DNA of 64,000 nucleotides from Microbacterium sp. EST19A (GCF_019969685.1 NZ_JAHXYZ010000001.1:1736001-1800000); one strand, 5' to 3'; counted from the stretch's first letter, positions 32,298-41,058 are shown. The notes: generated by a model not told the origin, from the letters alone. Translations and numbers: made by a program.

Positions 32298-32428
32298 AAT
32301 GAGGATCGTTCAGCGATGAGCCGTGGGCGCTATGTTGACGTGGACATACTACGGCTCTTCTGACGAGCCGCCCAGAGGGACGCGAAAGGTGGTGAAACGG
32401 CGAGCAGCAGGCGGCGGAACGGTGAGCA

Positions 32429-32447
32429 GGGGTCGCTGAACGACCCC
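32429..32447 (-). terminator. Hairpin after the gntR-type gene
   Basis: GGGGTCG and CGACCCC pair around CTGAA, 25 bases beyond the stop of the minus-strand GntR gene. It is a short but GC-rich stem, a plausible terminator. Confidence 0.6.
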
Positions 32448-32472
32448 GAAGGATGCGCGCCGAGCGGCGCGA

Positions 32473-33129
32473 CTACGCGGTGAAGTAGCTGCTCGTCGCG
32501 TTGTCGAGGATGCGCTGCATGCCGTGCAGCCAGTTGAGCTTCAGTGCGTCGACGGCGCCGGGGATGTCGCCGGCGGCGAGGCGCCGCGCGATCTCGGCGT
32601 GCTCGGCGGCGACGCGTTCGACCTTCACGTCTTCGGGAACGAGCAGTGACTCGTACCGATGGAACGAGCTGCGCACACTCTCGATGACGGCGAGCAGACG
32701 GGTGTTCGGGCAGGCCGACAGCATGACGCTGTGCCACTCGTCGTCCTTGGTGATGACGAGCTGATGCTCGACGAGCTCGTCGGCGAAGGCGTCCGCCATG
32801 TCCTTGAGACGGATGCCGATCTCACGCAGTTCGTCGGGCGGGCTGAGTTCGAGCGCGAGGCTCTCCAGCGCGGCCATGACGGGCGCGAGATCGCGGAACT
32901 CGGAGGCGCTGAGCGGGACGAACCGGAAGCCCTTGCCGTTCTCGCTCTCGATCTGCCCCTCGGACTCGAGGGCGATGAGCGCTTCCCGCAGGGGTGTGCG
33001 GCTGACGCCGAGTTCGGTGGCCAGCTGGACTTCGTTGATGCCTTCTCCGGGCTGCACGAGGCCGGCCCGCATCCGCTCCAGAAGCTCCGCACGCACCTGC
33101 GAGCGCAGGTTCCTGCGTTCGATCGCCAT
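32473..33129 (-). CDS. GntR-family regulator with FCD-type domain
   Basis: A 218-residue regulator. The winged HTH is in residues 10-70 (VQPGEGINEVQLATELGVSR; TPLREALIALESEGQI). A helical FCD-type ligand domain follows (DEWHSVMLSACPNTRLLAVI; AEHAEIARRLAAGDIPGAVD). A GGGAGAGGC ribosome site precedes ATG 33129. It is divergent from the GH42 operon, whose promoter carries GTTGTATACAGAATACAAC. The core of that site recurs upstream of the ABC importer at 19.2 kb, so it probably represses both and links oligosaccharide import to hydrolysis. The ligand is unknown. Confidence 0.92.
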   Translation of the reverse strand: MAIERRNLRSQVRAELLERMRAGLVQPGEGINEVQLATELGVSRTPLREALIALESEGQIESENGKGFRFVPLSASEFRDLAPVMAALESLALELSPPDELREIGIRLKDMADAFADELVEHQLVITKDDEWHSVMLSACPNTRLLAVIESVRSSFHRYESLLVPEDVKVERVAAEHAEIARRLAAGDIPGAVDALKLNWLHGMQRILDNATSSYFTA

Positions 33130-33167
33130 GCCTCTCCCGTTCTGCCGCCTGCTCGTCAGCCTATGGC

Positions 33168-33215
33168 TTGACGACCTCCGACCGACGTCCTAGTGTGTTG
33201 TATACAGAATACAAC
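33168..33215 (+). promoter_or_regulatory. GH42-operon promoter with GntR operator
   Basis: TTGACG (33168-33173) and TAGTGT (33191-33196) are 17 bp apart. The palindrome GTTGTATACAGAATACAAC (33197-33215; 7-bp arms around ACAGA) follows at once and covers the transcription start. Its core matches 19128-19140 exactly over 13 bp. Confidence 0.8.
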
Positions 33216-33276
33216 CGGTTACGGAAAAGCACCAGAGCTGGAACGCACCCGGGGCGAAACTCAGAGAGGAGCCGTC

Positions 33277-35376
33277 GTGCCCGCATCCGCCGCCGACCAG
33301 CCGACCCGGCGCGTCCGCCTCGACGCGCTCGCCTACGGCGGCGATTACAACCCCGACCAGTGGTCGGAGGAGACCTGGCGCGACGACATCCGCCTGATGC
33401 GCGAAGCAGGCGTGAACATGGTCAGTCTGCCGATCTTCAGCTGGCCGCAGCTGGAGCCGGAACCCGGCGTCTTCGACTGGGCCTGGCTCGACCGCATCAT
33501 CGACCTGCTGTGGGAGGCGGGCATCGCGATCGACCTCGCCACCGCCACCGCGACGCCGCCCTCGTGGCTGCTGCGGGCGCACCCCGAGATGGCGCCGTGG
33601 GATGCCGACGGCCACCGCCTGGAGTTCGGCTCCCGCCAGACCTACTGCCCCTCGTCGCCGATCTGGCGCGAGAACGTCGCGCGCATGGCCCGCGCCATGG
33701 CCGAGCGCTACGGCGCGCACCCGGGGCTCGCGATGTGGCACATCTCGAACGAGTACGGCGACCACATCTCCCGCTGCTGGTGCCCCGAGTCGGCCCGGCA
33801 CTTCCGCCGCTGGCTGCAGAACCGCTACGGCGACCTCGACGGGCTCAACGAGGCCTGGGGCGTCAACGTGTGGGGTCAGCGCTACACGTCGTGGGACCAC
33901 ATCGAGACGCCGAAGAAGGCGCCGGGTCCGGTCAATCCGACCAAGCTCCTCGACTTCGAGCGGTTCTCGTCCGACGCCCTGCTGGAGCTCTTCCAGGTCG
34001 AGATCGACGTGCTCCGCGAGGTCACGCCCGACATCGCGGTGACCACGAACTTCATGAGCATGTTCCGCGACCTCGACTACTGGGACTTCGCGGCCGTGGA
34101 AGACGTCGTCACCGATGACGCCTACCCCGAGCCCGTCGATCCGACCTCGCACGTCGGCGCCGCCCTGAACTACGGATTGATGCGCTCGCTCAAGGGCGGG
34201 CAGCCGTGGCTGCTGCTGGAGTCGTCGGCGAGTGCCACGAGCTGGCGCGACGTGAACGTGCCGAAGGCCCCGGGCAAGATCCGCGTCGAGAGCATGCAGG
34301 CCGTCGCCCACGGGTCGGATGCCGTGATGTTCTTCCAGTGGCGCCAGGCGAAGTACGGCCAGGAGAAGTTCCACTCGTCGATGCTCGGCCACCGCGGCGA
34401 GCGGTCGCGCAGCTTCCAGGAGACGAAGACCCTCGGGCTCGAGCTGAAGAAGCTCGAGCCGGTGCGCGGCACCCGCGTGCGCTCGCGCGTCGCCCTCGTC
34501 GTCGACTGGGACTCCTGGTGGGGCACGAGCGCGGTCGAGTCGCTGCCGTCGCAGCGGCTGCAGTGGGCGCCGCAGGCCCGGTCGTGGCACCGCGCGCTGT
34601 ACACGCTGGGGCAGCCGACGGATGCCGTGCGTGCCACGGGTCCGTTCGACGGGTACGACGTGGTCGTGGTGCCGAACCTCTACATCGTGGAGCAGCCTCA
34701 GGCCGATGCGCTGCGGGCGTTCGTCGAGCGCGGCGGCCACCTCGTCGTCGGCCCCTTCTCGGGAGTGGTGGACGCCACCGAGAAGGTGCACGAGGGGGGA
34801 GCTCCCGGACTGCTGCGCGATCTCCTCGGCATCGAGGTCGACGAGCAGTGGCCGATCGCCGATGGTCTCTCCGAGACGATCGACTACGCCGGCGAGAGCC
34901 TCGCGGTGCCGAGCTGGAGCGAGTGGCTCGAGGCCGATGACGACGTCGAGGTGCGCGGCACCTATGCGAGCGGCGAACTCGACGGGCTGCCCGCCGTCAC
35001 GCGTCGTGCTGTCGGCGACGGCTCGGCCTGGTACCTCAGCGCGATGGTCGAGCCGGAGGGGATGCTGCCGATCTTCCGCGACGTGCTGCGCACTGCCGGG
35101 CTTCCGGCCCGCGACGACACGGACGTCGACGTCGAGGTCGTCACCCGGGCCGACGAGACCACCGACTACACGTTCTACCTGAACCACGGACGCGCGCCGG
35201 TCGCGTTCGACCTCCGCGGTCCCGGAACCGATCTGCTCACCGGCATCCGCCACGAAGGCCGGCTGGAACTCGGGCGCTACGGCGTCGCGGTGCTCGCGGC
35301 CCCGCGGTCGGAGACCGTGCCCTTCGCCACCCTGACCTCGCCTCTGCACGACCACGATCCGAAGGAGGAAGCATGA
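33277..35376 (+). CDS. GH42 beta-galactosidase
   Basis: A 699-residue glycoside hydrolase family 42 enzyme. The TIM barrel starts with YGGDYNPDQWSEETWRDDIR. The acid/base is Glu159 (HISNEYG) and the nucleophile Glu315 (WLLLESSAS). Cysteines of RCWCPES resemble the zinc cluster of the family. The trimerisation (glutamine-amidotransferase-like) domain (VVVVPNLYIVEQPQADALRA) and the C-terminal beta domain follow. There is no signal peptide, so it acts inside the cell on imported beta-galactosides or related glycosides. The GTG at 33277 has an AGAGGAG site. It leads an operon in which gcvPA starts within its stop codon. Confidence 0.93.
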   Translation: MPASAADQPTRRVRLDALAYGGDYNPDQWSEETWRDDIRLMREAGVNMVSLPIFSWPQLEPEPGVFDWAWLDRIIDLLWEAGIAIDLATATATPPSWLLRAHPEMAPWDADGHRLEFGSRQTYCPSSPIWRENVARMARAMAERYGAHPGLAMWHISNEYGDHISRCWCPESARHFRRWLQNRYGDLDGLNEAWGVNVWGQRYTSWDHIETPKKAPGPVNPTKLLDFERFSSDALLELFQVEIDVLREVTPDIAVTTNFMSMFRDLDYWDFAAVEDVVTDDAYPEPVDPTSHVGAALNYGLMRSLKGGQPWLLLESSASATSWRDVNVPKAPGKIRVESMQAVAHGSDAVMFFQWRQAKYGQEKFHSSMLGHRGERSRSFQETKTLGLELKKLEPVRGTRVRSRVALVVDWDSWWGTSAVESLPSQRLQWAPQARSWHRALYTLGQPTDAVRATGPFDGYDVVVVPNLYIVEQPQADALRAFVERGGHLVVGPFSGVVDATEKVHEGGAPGLLRDLLGIEVDEQWPIADGLSETIDYAGESLAVPSWSEWLEADDDVEVRGTYASGELDGLPAVTRRAVGDGSAWYLSAMVEPEGMLPIFRDVLRTAGLPARDDTDVDVEVVTRADETTDYTFYLNHGRAPVAFDLRGPGTDLLTGIRHEGRLELGRYGVAVLAAPRSETVPFATLTSPLHDHDPKEEA

Positions 35377-36767
35377 CGACGTTCGTGCATCCGTACATCC
35401 CCAACACGGCACCCGAATCGCGCGCGGCGATGCTCGCCGCCGTCGGCGCCGAATCCGTCGAGGAGTTCTACGCCGACGTCCCCGACTCGCTGCGCCTGAA
35501 CCGACCGCTCGACCTGCCGGCGCCGCTGATCGCCGAGCAGGATCTCGCGCGCCACGTCCGCGGCATCCTCTCCTCCAACCGCTCGACCGAGGAGCGATTG
35601 AGCTTCCTCGGCGCCGGCACTTACAACCACTACGTGCCCGCCGTCGTCGACGAGGTGATCCGCCGCAGCGAGTTCCTTAGCGCCTACGCGGGCGAGCCGT
35701 ACGAGGACCACGGGCGGTTCCAGGCGCTGTTCGAGTACCAGTCGCTGATGGCCGAGCTGCTCGCGATGGACGTCGTGAACGTGCCGACCTACGACGGCTA
35801 CCAGGCCACGGCCACCGGGCTCGCGATGGCGGGCCGTCTCACCGGCCGGGGGCGCGTGCTCGCGCTGAGCGACGTGCTGCCCGAGAAGCTCTCCAAGGTG
35901 CACGACTACATCCGTACGAGCCTCACGATCGAGCAGGTGCCCACGGCCGACGGCGTCGCCGACATCGAAGCCCTGACGGGTCTGCTGGGCGATGATGTCG
36001 CGGCCGTCTGGATCGAGACGCCCAGCGCCACCGGCGCCGTCGAGACCCGGCTGGTTCAGATCGCCGAGGCCGCGCACGCGGTCGGCGCGATCGTCGTCGT
36101 CGGCACCGACCCGATCGGCTACGGCGTGCTGACCCCGCCGTCGATGCAGGGCGCCGACATCGTCACCGGCGACATCCAGTCGCTCGGACTGCACCAGTGG
36201 TTCGGCGGCGCGCACGCCGGCTTCATCGCCGTGCACGACGACGAACGGTTCGTGATGGAGATGCCGTCCCGCCTGTTCGGCCTGGAGTCCACCGATGTGC
36301 CGGGCGAGTACGGCTTCGGCGACGTCGCCTACGAGCGCACCTCCTTCGCCCAGCGCGAAGAGGGGAAGGAATGGGTCGGCACCGCCGCCGCCCTGTGGGG
36401 GATCGCCACCGGCGTCTACCTCTCGCTCATGGGCCCCGCCGGCATGGCCGAGCTGGGCGAGCTGCTGCTGGCCCGCACGCGCTACGCGCAGCAGAAGCTC
36501 GAGGCGATCCCCGGCGTCGAGCTCGGCGACGCCGCGCTGCACCTGCGCGAGTTCACGGTGAGGTTCGCCGCGACGAGTGCCGCCGACGTCATCACGGCGC
36601 TGCGCGCCCAGGGCATCGAACCCGGGATCGCGCTCGACCAGCAGACGCTGCTGGTGTGCGTGACCGAGGCCACCTCGGCCGCCGACATCGACCGTCTCGC
36701 CGACGCGGTCGCGGCCTTCACCTCCGACACCGGATCTTCCGACACGACGAAGGAGCACGGCGCATGA
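35373..36767 (+). CDS. gcvPA: Glycine dehydrogenase (P-protein) subunit 1
   Basis: A 464-residue homologue of the alpha subunit of two-subunit glycine decarboxylase. The N-terminus HPYIPNTAPESRAAMLAAVG and the segment YNHYVPAVVDEVIRRSEFLS are diagnostic. P-protein decarboxylates glycine with pyridoxal phosphate and passes the aminomethyl group to lipoyl-GcvH. Most actinobacteria have a single-chain GcvP, so a split enzyme is unexpected. It overlaps the GH42 gene by ATGA and the gcvPB gene by ATGA. Neither gcvT, gcvH nor a lipoamide dehydrogenase gene is in the window. Partners elsewhere, or a different reaction, must be considered. Confidence 0.88.
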   Translation: MTTFVHPYIPNTAPESRAAMLAAVGAESVEEFYADVPDSLRLNRPLDLPAPLIAEQDLARHVRGILSSNRSTEERLSFLGAGTYNHYVPAVVDEVIRRSEFLSAYAGEPYEDHGRFQALFEYQSLMAELLAMDVVNVPTYDGYQATATGLAMAGRLTGRGRVLALSDVLPEKLSKVHDYIRTSLTIEQVPTADGVADIEALTGLLGDDVAAVWIETPSATGAVETRLVQIAEAAHAVGAIVVVGTDPIGYGVLTPPSMQGADIVTGDIQSLGLHQWFGGAHAGFIAVHDDERFVMEMPSRLFGLESTDVPGEYGFGDVAYERTSFAQREEGKEWVGTAAALWGIATGVYLSLMGPAGMAELGELLLARTRYAQQKLEAIPGVELGDAALHLREFTVRFAATSAADVITALRAQGIEPGIALDQQTLLVCVTEATSAADIDRLADAVAAFTSDTGSSDTTKEHGA

Positions 36768-38380
36768 GCCTCCCCATCGCCCCCACCACCGGCCCGCGCC
36801 GCTTCCACCAGGCCAGCTGGAACGAGCCGATCGTCTTCGAGCTGTCCACCCCGGGCGAGCGGGGCGTGTCGATCACGCCCGTCGAGCCTGTCGTGCGCGA
36901 CGCGGTCGGCGACGTCCTGGCATCCCTTCCCGAGGGCATGCGGCGGCCGTCGCCTCCGGCTCTCCCCGAGATCGCGCAGATGCGCGTGCTCAAGCACTAT
37001 CTGCGACTGTCGCAGGAGAACCTCGGCTCCGACCTGAACGTCGACATCGGCCAGGGAACCTGCACCATCAAGTACTCGCCGAAGATCAACGACCAGCTCA
37101 TCGAGGTGCCGCAGCTGCGGGCGCTGCACCCGGCGCAGGACCCGGCCGACACGCAGGGCGCACTGGAGCTCATCTGGCGACTCGAGCAGATGATGCAGGA
37201 GATCTCCGGGATGGATGCCGTCTCGCTCGCCTCCCCGGGCGGATCGGCCGGCATCTGGACGAACATCGCGATGATCCGGGCGCACCACGAGTCCCGCGGC
37301 GAGGGAGATCAGCGCGACGAGGTCATCACGACGATCTTCAGCCACCCGTCGAACGCCGCCGCGGCCAAGGTCGCCGGGTACAAGATCATCACGATCTACC
37401 CGGATACCGACGGCTACCCCGACCTGGACGCGCTGAAGGCCGCGCTGTCCGAGCGGACAGCCGCGATCATGGTCACCAATCCCGAGGACACCGGCATCTA
37501 CAACCCGGCGATCCGGGAGTGGGTCGACGCCGCGCATGCCGTGGGCGCCCTCGCCTCGTACGACCAGGCCAACGCCGCCGGCATCCTCGGCATCACCCGC
37601 GCCCGCGACGCCGGCTTCGACGTCTGCCAGTTCAACCTGCACAAGACGTTCTCGGCCCCGCACGGCAGCGGCGGTCCGGGCGCGGCGGCGAACGCGGTCT
37701 CCGCAGCCCTGGCGCCCTTCCTCCCCGGCCCTCGGGTCGAGAAGGTCGGCGACGGATTCGTGGTGCGCGAGCCGGGGGAGCTGTCGATCGGACACGTCGC
37801 CCCGGCGCACGGGGTCATCCTGCATGTGGTGCGCGCGTACGCGTGGATCATGGCACTCGGCGCGGAAGGCCTGCTGACCGCGTCGCAGATCGCCGTGCTG
37901 AACAACAACTACCTGCTGAAGAAGGTGCTCGAGATCCCGGGAGCCTCGGCGCCCTACGCGACGGGCCGCCGCCGCATCGAGCAGGTGCGGTACTCCTGGC
38001 AGGAGCTGTTCGAAGACACCGGCATCACGTCGGAGGAGATCGGCATCCGCATGGCGGACTACGGCTTCCACTACTGGACGAGCCACCACCCCTACGTGGT
38101 GCCGCAGCCGTTCACGCTCGAGCCGACCGAGTGCTACTCGAAGGCCGAGATCGACGAGTACGTCACGGCGCTCGCCCGGGTGGCGCAGGAGGCGCGGGAG
38201 GATCCGGAGCTCGTGCGCACCGCCCCGCACAACCAGACCGTGCACCACACGCATCACGACTCCCTGGACGACCCGGCGCTCTGGGCCGTCACCTGGCGCG
38301 CCTACCGGCGGAAGTATTTCCACGAGATGCCGACCGATGCCGTCGCGCAGCCGGTGCTCGAGGAGTCCATCGCCTCGTGA
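36764..38380 (+). CDS. gcvPB: Glycine dehydrogenase (P-protein) subunit 2
   Basis: A 538-residue homologue of the beta subunit of split glycine decarboxylase. The pyridoxal-phosphate lysine is Lys294 in QFNLHKTFSAPHGSGGPG, the family hallmark. The glycine-rich stretch SLASPGGSAGIWTN and VTNPEDTGIYNP also match. The N-terminus (FHQASWNEPIVFELSTPG) is typical. It is coupled on both sides (ATGA with gcvPA; GTGA with the AcoX-like gene). See gcvPA for the missing partner genes. The C-terminal His-rich segment (NQTVHHTHHD) is a common but unexplained feature. Confidence 0.88.
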   Translation: MSLPIAPTTGPRRFHQASWNEPIVFELSTPGERGVSITPVEPVVRDAVGDVLASLPEGMRRPSPPALPEIAQMRVLKHYLRLSQENLGSDLNVDIGQGTCTIKYSPKINDQLIEVPQLRALHPAQDPADTQGALELIWRLEQMMQEISGMDAVSLASPGGSAGIWTNIAMIRAHHESRGEGDQRDEVITTIFSHPSNAAAAKVAGYKIITIYPDTDGYPDLDALKAALSERTAAIMVTNPEDTGIYNPAIREWVDAAHAVGALASYDQANAAGILGITRARDAGFDVCQFNLHKTFSAPHGSGGPGAAANAVSAALAPFLPGPRVEKVGDGFVVREPGELSIGHVAPAHGVILHVVRAYAWIMALGAEGLLTASQIAVLNNNYLLKKVLEIPGASAPYATGRRRIEQVRYSWQELFEDTGITSEEIGIRMADYGFHYWTSHHPYVVPQPFTLEPTECYSKAEIDEYVTALARVAQEAREDPELVRTAPHNQTVHHTHHDSLDDPALWAVTWRAYRRKYFHEMPTDAVAQPVLEESIAS

Positions 38381-39603
38381 TCGGCCTGGTCGTCAACCCT
38401 GTCGCCGGAATCGGCGGGCCTGCGGGGCTCGCCGGCTCCGACGGTGCGGACGTGCAGCGCCTCGCGGTCTCGCGGGGCGCGCGTTCGCGGGTGCAGGAAC
38501 GGACGGCCCTGGCGTTGTCGGTGCTGGCGGCGCAGCATCCGGGGCTGGTCGTGGCGACCGCGGCCGGTGAGATGGGAGCGGATGCCGTGCGCGGCGCCGG
38601 GCTCGTGCCGTGCGTCGTGTACTCGGCGGCCGCGACGTCTCGCACCCGCGCGGAATCAGGCGAACACGCGGAATCAGGCGATTTCCCGCTGGATCTGCCT
38701 GATTCCGCGCGTCTGCCTGATTCGGCGCGGCCGACGGATGCCGTCGACTCCAAGCGCGCCGTCGCCGCGGTTGCCGCGGCCGGCGCCGAGCTGATCCTGG
38801 TGGTCGGCGGCGACGGGACCCTGCGGGATGCGGCAGCCGGACTCGGAGCGGAGATCATGCCGGCGGTGCTCGGCATCCCGGCGGGCGTGAAGATGTACTC
38901 GCCCGTGTTCGCGGTGAGTCCACGGGCGGCCGGTGCGCTCGCCGCGGACTGGGTGACGCGGGGCGGGCTGCCCACTGCGGACCGCGAGGTGCTCGACATC
39001 GACGAGGCGGCGATGCGACGGGCGCGCGTCGACCCCACTCTCTACGGGATGCTGCGGGTGCCGTACCTCGCCGGACGCACCCAAGCGCGGAAGGCGGCGA
39101 CCCCGGCATCCGAAGCCGCAGCCGTCGAAGCCGCCGCGCGCGGAGCGGTCGCGCGGATGCTGCCCGGCATCCGCTACCTCCTCGGTCCGGGTGGCACCAC
39201 CGCTGCGATCTCCCGGCAGCTCGGCGTCGAGGGCAGCCCGCTCGGCGTCGACGTCGTGCTCGACGGCGCGGTCGTCGTCCGCGGGGCGAGCGAGCAGGAG
39301 CTCCTGGCCGAGATTGCCCGCGGGCCCGCACAGGCCGTCGTCACCGTCATCGGCGGGCAGGGCTTCCTGCTCGGTCGCGGCAACCAGCAGCTCTCCGCAT
39401 CCGTCGTCCGCGCCCTCGGCGACGACCCGCTGCTCGTCGTCGCGCCGGAACAGAAGATCATCGACCTGCTCGGTCGCCCGCTGCTCGTCGACACCGGCGA
39501 TCTCGAGCTCGATGCGCGGCTCGCCGGGCACGTGCGCATCGTCACCGGCGTCGGCACGAGCAGCCTGTACGCCGTCGCGGCCCCCGAACTCACCCCCGTC
39601 TGA
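38377..39603 (+). CDS. AcoX-like ATP-NAD-kinase-family protein with in-frame repeat insertion
   Basis: A 408-residue member of the ATP-NAD/AcoX kinase family, with LIGLVVNPVAGIGGPAGLAG at the start (GTG read as Met) and VVGGDGTLRDAAAGL (about 142-156) as the nucleotide motif. Later segments (IPAGVKMYSPVFAVSPRAAG; VTVIGGQGFLLGRGNQQLS) match AcoX-like proteins. Residues 91-117 are translated from a doubled-arm hairpin (38649-38727) and read AESGEHAESGD, then LPDSARLPDSAR. This insertion is not typical of the family and probably forms a surface loop. The gene is coupled to gcvPB. Its substrate is unknown; true NAD kinase activity is not implied. Confidence 0.82.
   Translation: MIGLVVNPVAGIGGPAGLAGSDGADVQRLAVSRGARSRVQERTALALSVLAAQHPGLVVATAAGEMGADAVRGAGLVPCVVYSAAATSRTRAESGEHAESGDFPLDLPDSARLPDSARPTDAVDSKRAVAAVAAAGAELILVVGGDGTLRDAAAGLGAEIMPAVLGIPAGVKMYSPVFAVSPRAAGALAADWVTRGGLPTADREVLDIDEAAMRRARVDPTLYGMLRVPYLAGRTQARKAATPASEAAAVEAAARGAVARMLPGIRYLLGPGGTTAAISRQLGVEGSPLGVDVVLDGAVVVRGASEQELLAEIARGPAQAVVTVIGGQGFLLGRGNQQLSASVVRALGDDPLLVVAPEQKIIDLLGRPLLVDTGDLELDARLAGHVRIVTGVGTSSLYAVAAPELTPV
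38649..38727. repeat. Doubled-arm hairpin element B, inside a coding gene
   Basis: CGCGGAATCAGGC occurs at 38649-38661 and 38667-38679, and its complement GCCTGATTCCGCG at 38697-38709 and, with one mismatch, 38715-38727. The period is 18 bp, a multiple of three, so both arms keep the reading frame of the AcoX-like gene. The architecture equals that of the intergenic elements with an 18-19 bp period. Confidence 0.9.
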
Positions 39604-39623
39604 AAGCACCCGAAAGGAATCCC

Positions 39624-40382
39624 ATGCGACTCGAGAACAAGAAGGCCATCGTCACCGGAGGAGCCGGCGGCATCGGCCGTGCCACGTCGATCGCCCTCGC
39701 CGCGGAGGGCGCGTCGGTCGCCGTCGTCGACCTGAACGCCGAGGCCGCCGAGGCCGTCGCGGCCGAGATCCGCGAAGCGGGCGGCACGGCCGTCGCGATC
39801 TCCGCCGACGTGGCGAGCGAGCCCGACATCGAGCGGGTCATCGCGACCGCGGTGGCCGAGTTCGGCGGCGTGGACGTCGTGTTCAACAACGCGGGCATCA
39901 TCCGCCGCACGACCGCGGTCGAGACCACCGTCGAGGAGTGGGACCGTGTCTTCGGCGTGAACGTGCGCTCGATCTTCCTGATGTGCAAGCACATCGTGCC
40001 GATCATGGAGGCTGCGGGCGGCGGCTCGATCATCAACACCGGCTCGGGCTGGGGCCTCAAGGGCGGCGGTCAGGCGATCTCGTACTGCGCCTCGAAGGGC
40101 GCCGTGGTGAACATGACCCGCGCGCTGGCGATCGACCACGGGCCGGCCGGCATCCGCGTCAACTCGGTCAACCCGGGTGATGTGAACACCGGAATGCTGC
40201 GCGAAGAGGCCCGTCAGCTCTCGCAGGACACGAACGCGTTCCTCGCCGAGGCCGCCGACCGTCCGCTGCGCCGCATGGGCGAGCCGCACGAGGTCGCGCA
40301 GGCCGTCGTCTGGCTCGCGAGCGACGACTCGTCGTACGTCACGGGCTCGGCGCTCGTGGTCGACGGCGGCGGCATCGCGTAG
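39624..40382 (+). CDS. SDR-family oxidoreductase
   Basis: A 252-residue classical short-chain dehydrogenase. The cofactor motif is TGGAGGIG (12-19), with Asp38 region VVDLN suggesting NAD preference; NNAG and the catalytic Ser (NTGSGWG) and Tyr-x3-Lys (SYCASKGAV) are present. PGDVNTGM replaces the common PG-x-v-x-T loop. It follows the AcoX-like gene by 20 bases with a GAAAGGAAT site, so it is probably the last gene of the GH42 operon. It may oxidise a sugar or polyol released by that pathway. Confidence 0.9.
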   Translation: MRLENKKAIVTGGAGGIGRATSIALAAEGASVAVVDLNAEAAEAVAAEIREAGGTAVAISADVASEPDIERVIATAVAEFGGVDVVFNNAGIIRRTTAVETTVEEWDRVFGVNVRSIFLMCKHIVPIMEAAGGGSIINTGSGWGLKGGGQAISYCASKGAVVNMTRALAIDHGPAGIRVNSVNPGDVNTGMLREEARQLSQDTNAFLAEAADRPLRRMGEPHEVAQAVVWLASDDSSYVTGSALVVDGGGIA

Positions 40383-40387
40383 CGGGG

Positions 40388-40780
40388 CTAGGCGGCCTTC
40401 ATCTGGATCAGCTGGACGAGGTTGCCGCAGGTGTCGTCGAGCACCGCGACGAAGGCCCTGCCGATGTCGGTCGGCGGCTGCGTGAACACGACGCCGAGGC
40501 CGGTCAGGCGCGCGTGCTCCGCGGCGAGATCGTCGACGGCGAACTGGGCGAGCGGGATGCCGTCCTCGACGAGCGCGTCACGGTAGGGCTTCACGGCCGG
40601 GTGGTCGGATGGCTCGAGCAGCAGCTCGGGGCCGTCGGGCGCCTCTGTCGACCTCACCGTGAGCCAGGCGGCGTCGCCGAGCGGGATGTCGTGGTGCTTC
40701 GTGAAGCCGAGCACATCGGTATAGAACGCGAGCGCCTGGCGCTGGTCGTCGACGAAGATACTGGTCAGTTCGATTCTCAT
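40388..40780 (-). CDS. VOC-family (glyoxalase/bleomycin-resistance-like) protein
   Basis: A 130-residue vicinal-oxygen-chelate protein with two beta-alpha-beta-beta-beta modules: LTSIFVDDQRQALAFYTDVL with GFTKHHDIPLGD, and AQFAVDDLAAEHARLTGLGV with a final CGNLVQLIQ. The metal-ligand pattern is incomplete, so it may be a binding protein and not an enzyme. It overlaps the upstream ArsR-type regulator gene by four bases and forms a two-gene operon with it, a common arrangement of regulator plus ligand-binding VOC protein. Confidence 0.88.
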   Translation of the reverse strand: MRIELTSIFVDDQRQALAFYTDVLGFTKHHDIPLGDAAWLTVRSTEAPDGPELLLEPSDHPAVKPYRDALVEDGIPLAQFAVDDLAAEHARLTGLGVVFTQPPTDIGRAFVAVLDDTCGNLVQLIQMKAA

Positions 40781-41058
40781 GGGGTGCTCCGTGTGTTCGG
40801 CCAGCGCTCGGCGATGCGGGCGATGGGCTCCGGGTGGAAGTAGTGGAACTTGGAGCGGCCGCGCCGTTCCGTGGAGATCAGCGCGGCCGACTCGAGCACC
40901 GCGAGGTGCTGCGACACGGCCTGACGGGTCAGGGTCACGCCGTGCCGCATCGCGAGGGTCGTGCAGATCTCGAAGAGCGTCTGCCCGTCGCGCGCCGACA
41001 GCTCGTCGAGGATGAGTCGCCTCGTCTCGTCGTCGAGCGCACGGAACAGATCGGTCAC
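40777..41058 (-). CDS. ArsR-family HTH regulator
   Basis: A 93-residue winged-helix protein (VTDLFRALDDETRRLILDEL; TLTRQAVSQHLAVLESAALI as recognition region; RRGRSKFHYFHPEPI as the wing and end). No metal-binding cysteines are present. The GTG at 41058 is preferred over ATG 41067 because TATCAT (41071-41066) and TTGATA (41095-41090) predict a transcript starting at that GTG, a leaderless message, and no ribosome site exists. It is coupled to the VOC gene and probably represses its own operon. Confidence 0.85.
   Translation of the reverse strand: MTDLFRALDDETRRLILDELSARDGQTLFEICTTLAMRHGVTLTRQAVSQHLAVLESAALISTERRGRSKFHYFHPEPIARIAERWPNTRSTP

Noticed and set aside
33277..38380. A complete glycine cleavage system
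   Set aside because: Only the two P-protein subunits are present; gcvT, gcvH and lpd are absent from the whole window.
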